Positions 7,924 through 15,025 of a stretch of DNA of 35,875 nt are shown here, piece after piece. The notes under the pieces are model-generated. The model was not told the origin of the DNA and did no database searches. It was given only the letters and a program-made list of their open reading frames with translations. The translations under genes and the position numbers were made by a program. Origin of the DNA: Rhodocyclaceae bacterium (lineage in GTDB: Bacteria > Pseudomonadota > Gammaproteobacteria > Burkholderiales > Rhodocyclaceae); assembly GCA_026415155.1 (NCBI GenBank), contig JAOAHQ010000052.1, forward strand, positions 1-35,875, read 5' to 3'. Within the stretch, counting starts at the first letter, position 1. Every line of letters starts with the position of its first letter.

Positions 7924-8871
7924 TCAAACCCGCGCGCAGAGGTCAAGGAGGGCCGGCAGCGCGTTTTCGGCGGCACGCTCGCCGGCCTCGATCGCCTCGG
8001 CGGCGCGGTGAAAGTCGAGTAAGCCCAACTGCGCGAGCCGCGGCGCGACGATCACCTCGGGCGGATCACCGGCCATGCGGCTGCGGCAGATGCGCACCTG
8101 CATGATGTTGATGCTCGAAGCGAGCACGTCGAGCATCGAGGGAAAGCGCGGCGTGTCGGCGCTCATGGGAATGAGTGCGCCGAGGCTCTCTTGCAGGCGG
8201 CGCTTCCACTCGCCGAGCGCCCCCGCGGCGGCCGGGGCCTCCTCGGCATCGCGCAGGTGACGGCCCAGGATGTCGGTGCTCAAATCGACGGCGATGACGA
8301 TCTCGGCGCCCATGGCGCGCGCGAGCGACACCGGCACGGGATTGACGAGCCCGCCATCGACGAGCAGATGATCATCGCGCACCACGGGCGTGAAGAGCCC
8401 CGGCAGGGCGATCGAGGCGCGCACCGCATCGATCGTCGAGCCTTCCCGCAGCCAGACCTCGGCGCCGGTGCGCAAGGCCGTGGCGACCGCCGCGAAGGGC
8501 ATCTCGAGCGCTTCGACGGGCCGATCGACGAACTGGGCGCGAAAGAAGGCCATCAGGCGCTCGCCCTTGATCATGCCGCCATTGAGTCCCACGTCCATGA
8601 AGGAAATCACATCGGCCATGCTCAAGGAGCGCAGCCAGCGCTCGAAGCGGTCGAGCTCGCCCGCCGCATAGGCCGCGCCGACGAGCGCCCCCACCGAGGT
8701 GCCGCAGACGAGATCGGGCCGCAGGCCGGCGCGCTCGAGCACGCGAATGACGCCGACATGAGCCCAGCCGCGCGCCGCACCGCTGCCGAGCGCTAGCCCA
8801 ATGCGCGGCCGCCGCGGCTGGGCGGTCTCTTCTGCCTGGGCTCGTTTCGGGACGGGTGCCGTTTTCGCCAT
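7924..8871 (-). CDS. Patatin-like phospholipase (RssA-type)
   Basis: The 315-residue protein is a bacterial patatin-family acyl hydrolase. It shows the oxyanion loop GSGAARG (29-35), the nucleophile elbow GTSVG with Ser59, and the dyad aspartate in VDGG (Asp172). I chose the third in-frame ATG (8869-8871, MAKTAPVPKR) because GGAG lies seven bases upstream; ATGs at 8892 and 8877 are possible. No clear signal peptide is seen, so it is probably cytoplasmic or peripheral on the inner membrane. It is the last gene of a minus-strand run, 54 bases after an ACP/acyl-ligase/acyltransferase gene. This context suggests it removes acyl chains from phospholipids that the neighbour can reload. Substrate and role are inferred. 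Confidence 0.87.
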   Translation of the reverse strand: MAKTAPVPKRAQAEETAQPRRPRIGLALGSGAARGWAHVGVIRVLERAGLRPDLVCGTSVGALVGAAYAAGELDRFERWLRSLSMADVISFMDVGLNGGMIKGERLMAFFRAQFVDRPVEALEMPFAAVATALRTGAEVWLREGSTIDAVRASIALPGLFTPVVRDDHLLVDGGLVNPVPVSLARAMGAEIVIAVDLSTDILGRHLRDAEEAPAAAGALGEWKRRLQESLGALIPMSADTPRFPSMLDVLASSINIMQVRICRSRMAGDPPEVIVAPRLAQLGLLDFHRAAEAIEAGERAAENALPALLDLCARV

Positions 8872-8925
8872 GGTCATGCTCCAAGCGATCATGATACCCG
8901 CCTGAGGCCGCCAGCCTCGCTCGTC

Positions 8926-11694
8926 TCAGAGCACTTCCGGCTCATCGAGCTGAGCGAGGATCGCCGCGCGCGCCGCATCGCGTAACGCCAAAGCCGCCTG
9001 CCAGTCCGCTCCACTGGGCAGCAGGGGTGCTGAAAAGCTCACCTCGAGGCGCGCAAAACGCGGCCAGCGCCGTTCGCCGGGCAGCAGCCGGCGCGTGCCG
9101 GCGAGGGTGGCCGGCAGCACGGGACAGCCGACGCGCGCGGCGGCGAGAAAGGCCCCCATGCGAAAGGGCAACAGGCCCGGCGCCTCGCGGAAGGTGCCCT
9201 CGGCAAAGACGACGCAGGATTCGCCGGCTCGCAAGCGCGCGATGAGCGCTTCGGTATCTTCGAGGCCGCGCTGGATGTCGCGGCGGGCGACGAACAGCGT
9301 GCCGAGGCTTTTCAATGGCCGGGCGGCGAAGGGCGAGGCGAGCAGCTCTTCCTTGGCAACGAAGGCAAAGCGCGGCGGCAGGATCGCGCTCAGGACGAGG
9401 CCATCGAGATAGCTCGCATGGTTGGCGATGACGATGAACGGTGCGCTCGTCTTGAGATGCTCAAGCCCTGTCACGCGCGGCCAAAGCCCGGTGAGCGCGA
9501 GCGCCAGGCGCGCGCCGAGCCGCGCCGCCGCGCGCGGGAGATCACGCCCGGGGAGAAAAGCGATCGCCGGCCAGAACAGGACGACGAGAAAAGCGAACAC
9601 GCTCCAGGCCCAGGCGCCCCAAAGCGCTTCGAATAGCGCGTTGAGACTCCGTTGCGCGCGCGCCGAGAACACGCTCGCCAAGAGGCGCAAGCGCTGGGCG
9701 AGCGGTCTAGGCTGCATAAGCAGCGTGCCCTCTTCATAGGCCTGGCGGCAGGCGGCGCGGCGGATCTTGCCGCTCGAGGTCTTCTTCACCGTGCCGGGCG
9801 GCGCGAGCACGATGTCGTCGGCCGGCGTGCCCAACAGTTCGATGGCGAGCCGGTCGATTTCGGCGCGCAAGTCGGCAAGCACCGCTGGATCAGACTCGCG
9901 CGTCTCGGCGAGCACGACGAGCCGCTCGGTGCCGCGCTGCGCATCCTGCGCCGCGAAGACCGCGACATTGCCGCGCCGCACGCCAGAGAGCCTGCCGACG
10001 GCTTCTTCGAGCTCCTGTGGATAGAGGTTGTGGCCGGCGCGGATGATGAGGTCTTTTTCGCGGCCGGTGAGAAAGAGCTCGCCATCGGCCAGATAGCCCA
10101 AATCGCCGCTTCTGCGCCATTCGCCAGCGAGGAGTCTCGCCGTCGCCGCCGGATTCTCGAAGTAACCGGCGCTCGCCGACGGGCCGCGAAATTCGACCTG
10201 GCCCACGCGGCGCTCGGGCAGCACGCCGCCGGCGGCATCGACGATGCGCACGGCATGCTGCGGCAGGGGCTGGCCGCAGCCGACGATGGCCTGCGCCTCG
10301 GGCGCCTCTTGCGCCACCGGCCGAGCTTCTCCCATCGCGGCGAGCCGCCGGCGCTCCACGTGATCGATGCGCGGGCCGCGGCCGGGCGGCGGAAAGCACA
10401 GTCCCACCGCGCATTCGGCCAGCCCATAGACGGGCATCCAGGCCGTGCGGCGAAAGCCGACTGGTGCGAAGCGGGCGGAAAAGCGCTCGAGCGTTGCGGC
10501 GCTCACCATTTCCGCGCCATTGAAGGCAAGCCGCCAGGAGGAGAGATCGAGGCCAGCGAGCGCCGCATCATCGAGGCGGCTGGCGCAGAGCTCATAGGCA
10601 AAATTCGGCGCCGCCGAGAGCGTGCCGTGATAGCGGGAAATCGCCTCGAGCCAGGCGCGCGGCCGGGCAAGAAAGGTGAGTGGCGACATGAGGACTAGAT
10701 GGCAGCCGACGACGAGGCTGCCGAGCGCGGCGCCGATCAAGCCCATGTCGTGATAAAGCGGCAGCCAGGAGACGAACACGTCCGCCGGCGTCACGGCCGC
10801 CGCATGGCGCATCGCGCGGATGTTGGCGAGCAGATTGGCATGGCTCAACATCACCCCCTTGGGTTCGCCAGTGCTGCCCGAGGTGTATTGCAGGAAGGCG
10901 AGATCGCCGCCTTGCCGCGGCACGGGCTGGGCAAGCGGCGCTGCCTGCGAGAGTTCGGCCACCGTCGGGCAGCCGCAAAGCCTTGGGCAGCGCCCGAGGA
11001 GCACGTCGGCGAAGCCTTGCACGCGCGCCTCGCTGACGAGCCACGAGGCGCCCGCATTGACGAGGATGCCGCTCAAGCGCCTCAAATGCTCCTCGAGCTG
11101 AGCGGGGCGCAGCGGCGGATAAAGCGGCACCGGCACGGCGCCGGCATAGAGCGCGCCATGAAAGGCGGCGAAGAAATCGAAGCCCGTCGGCAAAAGGAGC
11201 GCGACGCGCTCGCCGGCGGCGACACCGCGCGCGAGAAGCCCCGCGGCGACGCGCCGCGCGGCAATCGCAAGCTGCGCGAAGCTCAGCTCCTTTGCGCCGC
11301 CCGTTTCGTCAAGCAGTGTGAGATGAATGCGCTCGCCTTGCCGCTTAGCCTGCCAGTCGAGCGCTTCGATGAGCGTCTCGACCTCGTCAGGCACCGCAAG
11401 GCGCGCCGCCGCTTGAGGGAGGGCCGTCCCGCCAGCGCCGACTTCGAGGGGGGGTGTTTCGTCCAAAAGCGCCAAGAGCTCGCGCGGCGTTTCGGCCGCC
11501 GCGAGCGCCGTGGCATCGAGTCTCCGCCCGGCCGCCCGTTCGAGCCGCGCGACGAGCTCGATGCGCGCGAGGCTGTCGAGGCCATAGTCGTGTTCGAGGC
11601 GGTGATCGAGACCCAGTGCCGCATAGTCGCGCGCGCCGGGCTTGAGTTCGGCGGCAAGCGCTCGCACGAGGGCAAGCAAGGTCTCCGCGTTCAT
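8926..11694 (-). CDS. Three-domain acyl carrier protein / fatty acyl-AMP ligase / PlsC acyltransferase
   Basis: The 922-residue protein combines three enzyme units. Residues 1-80 are an acyl carrier domain with phosphopantetheine Ser41 (YGLDSLAR). Residues 100-655 are an adenylate-forming domain of the fatty acyl-AMP ligase type: TSGSTGEPKG (271-280), LPLYHDMGL (312-319), SGD (529-531), and catalytic Lys643 in SSGKIRR. After a hydrophobic segment (about 695-715), residues 745-900 form a PlsC acyltransferase with NHASYLD (H759/D764) and EGTFR (832-836). The likely reaction is activation of a fatty acid, loading onto its own carrier domain, and transfer to a lysolipid at the membrane, similar to Aas. 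The start is the ATG at 11692-11694, overlapping the MFS stop (ATGA). Upstream in-frame sequence belongs to the MFS gene in another frame. A repeat copy (11423-11447) encodes the linker VGAGGTA (85-91). Confidence 0.9.
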   Translation of the reverse strand: MNAETLLALVRALAAELKPGARDYAALGLDHRLEHDYGLDSLARIELVARLERAAGRRLDATALAAAETPRELLALLDETPPLEVGAGGTALPQAAARLAVPDEVETLIEALDWQAKRQGERIHLTLLDETGGAKELSFAQLAIAARRVAAGLLARGVAAGERVALLLPTGFDFFAAFHGALYAGAVPVPLYPPLRPAQLEEHLRRLSGILVNAGASWLVSEARVQGFADVLLGRCPRLCGCPTVAELSQAAPLAQPVPRQGGDLAFLQYTSGSTGEPKGVMLSHANLLANIRAMRHAAAVTPADVFVSWLPLYHDMGLIGAALGSLVVGCHLVLMSPLTFLARPRAWLEAISRYHGTLSAAPNFAYELCASRLDDAALAGLDLSSWRLAFNGAEMVSAATLERFSARFAPVGFRRTAWMPVYGLAECAVGLCFPPPGRGPRIDHVERRRLAAMGEARPVAQEAPEAQAIVGCGQPLPQHAVRIVDAAGGVLPERRVGQVEFRGPSASAGYFENPAATARLLAGEWRRSGDLGYLADGELFLTGREKDLIIRAGHNLYPQELEEAVGRLSGVRRGNVAVFAAQDAQRGTERLVVLAETRESDPAVLADLRAEIDRLAIELLGTPADDIVLAPPGTVKKTSSGKIRRAACRQAYEEGTLLMQPRPLAQRLRLLASVFSARAQRSLNALFEALWGAWAWSVFAFLVVLFWPAIAFLPGRDLPRAAARLGARLALALTGLWPRVTGLEHLKTSAPFIVIANHASYLDGLVLSAILPPRFAFVAKEELLASPFAARPLKSLGTLFVARRDIQRGLEDTEALIARLRAGESCVVFAEGTFREAPGLLPFRMGAFLAAARVGCPVLPATLAGTRRLLPGERRWPRFARLEVSFSAPLLPSGADWQAALALRDAARAAILAQLDEPEVL
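11423..11447 (-). repeat. Dispersed 25-bp repeat, copy 2
   Basis: Two mismatches to consensus. It lies in the linker between the ACP and AMP-ligase domains (VGAGGTA). Confidence 0.75.
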
Positions 11695-13001
11695 CTGCCC
11701 AGCCGATCCGCACGCAAGGCGGCGCGATGGCCACGGCTTAAACGCACGCCCGCGAGGAGCCACAGGCCGACGAGGAAGAACAGGCCGGTGTGAAGCAATG
11801 CCTGCCGGTGATCCCCGCCGGCCGCCCAGACAGTCGCGCCATAGACGGGCGGGCCGAGCACGGCGGAAAGCTTCGCCATCAGGCCCCAGAAGCCGAAGAA
11901 TTCGCCGCGCTTTCCCGCCGGCGAGAGCAGGCCCACGACGGCCCGTCCGCCGGTCTGGGCCGCGCCGAGGCAAACGCCGATCAAGAGGGCCGCCGTCCAA
12001 AAAAGCGCTGGCCCCTGCGCCAGCCACGCCAAGCAAAGCGCCACGAGCCAGCCGATGAGCGTTGCGGCCAGCATGCGCAAGGGGCCGAGGCGATCCTGCA
12101 GATGGCCAAAGCCAAGCGCCGCGAGGGCGGCGGCGACATTGACGACGATGATCAGGACGAGAATCTGCCGCGTGGTCATGCCCATCGCTTCGCTGGCATA
12201 GACCGCAGCGAGCGCGATGACGGTATTCACCCCCGCCTGATAGGCCAAAAAGGCGAGCAGAAAGCGAAACAGATCGGGAAAACGCGAGGCGGCCGCGAGT
12301 GTTGCCTTGACTTCCCGCCAGGCTTCGCGCGCGGTTTGCTTGCCCTCTTGCGGCGTGGCGCGCTCGGGCAGCCACAGCAGCGTCGGCAGGCTCGCGAGCA
12401 GGAAAAAGGCGGCAACGATCAGCATCGAGACCGGCACGTAGTGGGTCGCTGCCAATCCCTCTTCTTCGGCCCAGCCGATGTAAGCGAGGCACAGCGCGAG
12501 CGCGATGAGCCCGCCGACATAGCCCCAGCCCCAGCCCCAGCCCGAGACGCGCCCCATGCCGCGCGGCTTTGCAAGCTCAGGCAAGAAGGCGGCGATCACG
12601 TTCTCGCCGACGCCGAAGCAAAAGTTCGACAGCACAAGGCACAGGAGCGTGAAGAGGAGCGTCTCGGGCCGGGCAAAGGAAAGCAGCGCGGTGAAGAGCA
12701 CGCAGCCGGCGGTCGACCAGAAAAGCAGGCGCTTCTTGGCCGCATGGAGATCGGCCCAGGCGCCGAGGAGAGGGGCCGTCATGATGACGAGCAGGTAGGA
12801 AGCGGACAGTGCGAGCGTCCAGGCAAGCGTGGCCCAGGGCGCGCGCGCGGCGACGCTGGCGACGAAATAGGCGTTAAACAGCGCGGTGATGACGACGGTC
12901 GTATAGCCCGAGTTGGCGAAGTCATACATCGCCCAGGCAAAGACGTCGCGCCCCGTCACGCCGGGACGCAACGCGCCGCGCAGCGCCGAGGAAGGCTTCA
13001 T
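11691..13001 (-). CDS. MFS transporter of the Atg22/UMF1-like family
   Basis: The 436-residue protein is strongly hydrophobic, with about twelve predicted transmembrane segments. It opens with the family-typical WAMYDFANSGYTTVV (about residues 23-37). It also has the conserved YVGGL region after GWGWGWG (about 155-166) and charged inter-helix loops (GAWADLHAAKKR). Inner-membrane location follows. The ATG at 12999-13001 gives a normal family N-terminus; longer in-frame sequence upstream runs into rtcB and is rejected. It lies 20 bases after rtcB and overlaps the acyl-ligase gene start by 4 bases. The tight coupling recalls the lplT-aas pairing, in which an MFS carrier flips lysophospholipid for reacylation. 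A lipid substrate here is inference only; the Atg22-like family itself has been linked to solute efflux. Confidence 0.87.
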   Translation of the reverse strand: MKPSSALRGALRPGVTGRDVFAWAMYDFANSGYTTVVITALFNAYFVASVAARAPWATLAWTLALSASYLLVIMTAPLLGAWADLHAAKKRLLFWSTAGCVLFTALLSFARPETLLFTLLCLVLSNFCFGVGENVIAAFLPELAKPRGMGRVSGWGWGWGYVGGLIALALCLAYIGWAEEEGLAATHYVPVSMLIVAAFFLLASLPTLLWLPERATPQEGKQTAREAWREVKATLAAASRFPDLFRFLLAFLAYQAGVNTVIALAAVYASEAMGMTTRQILVLIIVVNVAAALAALGFGHLQDRLGPLRMLAATLIGWLVALCLAWLAQGPALFWTAALLIGVCLGAAQTGGRAVVGLLSPAGKRGEFFGFWGLMAKLSAVLGPPVYGATVWAAGGDHRQALLHTGLFFLVGLWLLAGVRLSRGHRAALRADRLGR

Positions 13002-13021
13002 GGCAAGGCCAGCTTGCCGCC

Positions 13022-14449
13022 TCATCCCTTGATGCAGATGAGCGGCGCCAGCCGCGCCACGCGGCGCGCGAGTCCCGCCGCCTCGGCCGATGCGACGACC
13101 GCGCCGACTTCCTTGTACGCCTGCGGCGCCTCTTCGGCCACGCCGCGCAGGCTGGGGCTTTTGACGAGGATGCCGCGCGCGGCGAGCGCATCGACGACCT
13201 TGCGGCCCGAGAAGCGGCGCGTCGCCTCGTTGCGGCTCATGCTGCGGCCCGCGCCGTGGCAGGCCGAAGCGAAGGCGCGCGCTTCCGTGCCGGATGAGCC
13301 GGCGAGAATCCACGAGGCCGTGCCCATGCTGCCGCCGATCAAGACCGGCTGGCCGATCGCCACGTAGGCGGAAGGCAGCTCGGCATGATGCGGGCCGAAG
13401 GCGCGCGTCGCGCCCTTGCGATGGACGAACAGCCGGCGCCTTTTCCCTTCCACGAGATGCGTCTCTTCCTTGCAGGTGTTGTGCGAGACGTCGTAGAGGA
13501 GCGGCAGGCGCGCGCCGGGAAAGATTTCCGCGAACACCTCGCGCGTCAGGTGCGTGAGGATCTGCCGGTTGGCGAGCGCGCAGTTGATGCCGGCGCGCAT
13601 CGCGCCCAAGTAGCGCTGGCCGAGCGGCGAACGGATGGGCGCACAGGCAAGCTCCCGGTCGGGGAGTGAGAGCCCAAAGGAAGGTGCGGCGAGCGCCATC
13701 TCACGCAGGTAGTCGGTGCCGATCTGGTGCCCCAGCCCGCGCGAGCCGCAATGGATGCTGACGACGACCTCGCCCTCGACGAGCCCATAGGCGCGCGATG
13801 CCTCGCGATCGAAGATTTCATCGACCACCTGCACCTCGAGATAGTGATTGCCGGAGCCGAGCGTGCCCATCTCGTCTTGCTGGCGCGCCTTCGCCGCTGG
13901 CGAGACGGCCGCCGGATCGGCGCCGGCGACACAGCCGCCCTCTTCGACATGAGCCAAATCGTCCGCCGTGCCGAAACCGCGCTCGACGGCCCAGCGCGCG
14001 CCGCCGGCGAGCATTTCGTCCATCTCGCGCATCGAGAGCGAAAGTGCGCCCGTGCTGCCCACGCCGGCCGGAATCTTGGCAAAGAGCAATTCGGCAAGCC
14101 GCGCCTTTACGCGCTCGATGTCGGCGCGGCCAAGCCCCGTCTTGAGCGTGCGCACGCCGCAGGAGATATCGAAGCCGACGCCGCCGGCCGAGACCACGCC
14201 CTCGTCGGGATCGAAGGCGGCCACGCCGCCGATCGGAAAGCCATAGCCCCAATGGGCATCCGGCATCGCATAGGCCGCGCCGACGATGCCCGGCAAGGCG
14301 GCGACCTGGGCAAGCTGCTCGGCGACCTTGTCATCCATCGCCGCGACGAGCTCGCGCGCGGCGAAGATCACCCCCGGCACGCGCATCGCGCCGCTTTTGG
14401 GCAGCTCCCAGACGAATTCATCGCGTTGCTTGAGTCGTTTGATATCCAT
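13022..14449 (-). CDS. rtcB: RNA-splicing ligase RtcB
   Basis: The 475-residue protein is a GTP-dependent, Mn-requiring 3'-phosphate/5'-OH RNA ligase. Metal-site and catalytic segments are visible in order: AMPDAHWGYGFPIGG (61-75), GFDISCGVR with C97, GTLGSGNHYLE with H202, SIHCGSRGLGHQ (231-242), VSHNTCKEE (321-329), and CHGAGRSMSR with H398, the expected guanylylated histidine. The ATG at 14447-14449 starts the conserved MDIKRLKQ. Eight bases separate it from the archease stop, so the two are cotranscribed. Archease is the known activator of RtcB turnover. No RtcA cyclase is present in the window. The gene leads directly into the MFS/acyl-ligase/patatin genes, an unusual neighbourhood for RNA repair. 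Confidence 0.96.
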   Translation of the reverse strand: MDIKRLKQRDEFVWELPKSGAMRVPGVIFAARELVAAMDDKVAEQLAQVAALPGIVGAAYAMPDAHWGYGFPIGGVAAFDPDEGVVSAGGVGFDISCGVRTLKTGLGRADIERVKARLAELLFAKIPAGVGSTGALSLSMREMDEMLAGGARWAVERGFGTADDLAHVEEGGCVAGADPAAVSPAAKARQQDEMGTLGSGNHYLEVQVVDEIFDREASRAYGLVEGEVVVSIHCGSRGLGHQIGTDYLREMALAAPSFGLSLPDRELACAPIRSPLGQRYLGAMRAGINCALANRQILTHLTREVFAEIFPGARLPLLYDVSHNTCKEETHLVEGKRRRLFVHRKGATRAFGPHHAELPSAYVAIGQPVLIGGSMGTASWILAGSSGTEARAFASACHGAGRSMSRNEATRRFSGRKVVDALAARGILVKSPSLRGVAEEAPQAYKEVGAVVASAEAAGLARRVARLAPLICIKG

Positions 14450-14456
14450 GTCATCC

Positions 14457-14873
14457 TCACACATCGACGACGCACTGGGCAAGCCAGCGGCCATCCGGCA
14501 GTTTCTTGACGGCGAGCTCGCAGAAAGTCGCGCCCTTCACTTCGGCGGCCGGCTCATGGCGCGCCGCCTCGATCGGTTCGCCCCAGGCCGTGGCCCGCAA
14601 TCGGTGATCTGCGATCTCGACCGCAAAGCGCGAAAACAGCAGCCGCCGCGTCGCCATCGCGTAGATGAGCGCATTGAGCCAATCGATGAGCAAGAGCTCG
14701 TCTTCTGGCGCCGCGCACTCGAAAGCGGCCGTCTCGCAAGCGCCGACTTTGGCGGGATCGCAGATGACGGCGGTGAGCGCCAGCGCCGCGCCCGCGAAAG
14801 CTTCGGCGAGCGTATCACCGAAGCCGCGCACGCCGATGTCGGCCTCATGAGGAAAGGTCTCCCAGGCGATCAT
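14457..14873 (-). CDS. Archease (RtcB activator)
   Basis: The 138-residue protein matches archease throughout: FPHEADIGVRG near the N-terminus (the H9/D12 metal ligands of the family), LLIDWLNALIY in the middle, and the VKGATF motif near 112-117. Archease speeds guanylylation of RtcB and keeps the ligase turning over. The ATG at 14871-14873 has GGAG five bases upstream (GGAGCAA ATG); an upstream in-frame extension reads into the divergent promoter region. Residues 41-50 (AKVGACETAA) are encoded by a copy of the dispersed repeat (14728-14752). It is the first gene of the five-gene minus-strand unit. Confidence 0.93.
   Translation of the reverse strand: MIAWETFPHEADIGVRGFGDTLAEAFAGAALALTAVICDPAKVGACETAAFECAAPEDELLLIDWLNALIYAMATRRLLFSRFAVEIADHRLRATAWGEPIEAARHEPAAEVKGATFCELAVKKLPDGRWLAQCVVDV
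14728..14752 (-). repeat. Dispersed 25-bp repeat, copy 3
   Basis: Three mismatches. It lies within archease and encodes VGACETA, in the same frame as copies 2 and 6. Confidence 0.7.
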
Positions 14874-15025
14874 TTGCTCCTTCAAAGGCAAATCCGTTTC
14901 CCTATCCGATTGAATGGGCCCCCTATAATGGCCCAAAGCCTGCCGTCCCGCCAGCGCCGACTTTGCGAAGCAGCCGGCAGCGAGCCCCGCCTTTTTCCGC
15001 CGACATTCAAGAAAACGAAGAACGA
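14874..15025. promoter_or_regulatory. Divergent promoter region between archease and the Lon-like protease, with an inverted repeat around TATAAT
   Basis: A perfect -10 hexamer TATAAT (14924-14929, plus strand) is framed by the inverted repeat TGGGCC-N9-GGCCCA (14915-14935). A -35 box at 17-bp spacing is not evident; TTGAAT at 14910 is only 8 bases away. The arrangement suits a repressor covering the -10 of the Lon-like gene, which would have a leader of about 90 bases. An exact copy of the dispersed 25-bp repeat lies inside that leader (14942-14966). Promoter use is inferred. Confidence 0.5.
14942..14966 (-). repeat. Dispersed 25-bp repeat, copy 4 (exact consensus)
   Basis: Identical to copy 1 over all 25 bases. 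It lies in the leader of the Lon-like gene, outside any coding region. GCTGCTTC also precedes both copies in the same orientation. Confidence 0.8.

Noticed and set aside
8899..8920. GAGGC/GCCTC hairpin between the acyl-ligase and patatin genes as a terminator
   Set aside because: The stem is 5 bp with no T-run on either strand.
11695..12492. Longer version of the ACP/acyl-ligase/PlsC gene
   Set aside because: The extension reads through the MFS gene in the wrong frame; the ATG at 11692-11694 starts an ordinary acyl carrier domain.
13888..13910. Possible eighth copy of the dispersed repeat in rtcB
   Set aside because: It shares only the CGCTGGCGAGACGGCC part with copies 3 and 6 and encodes a segment conserved among RtcB proteins, so chance is likely.
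14910..14929. TTGAAT/TATAAT as a sigma70 promoter pair
   Set aside because: The spacing is only 8 bases; only the TATAAT element was kept as a candidate.
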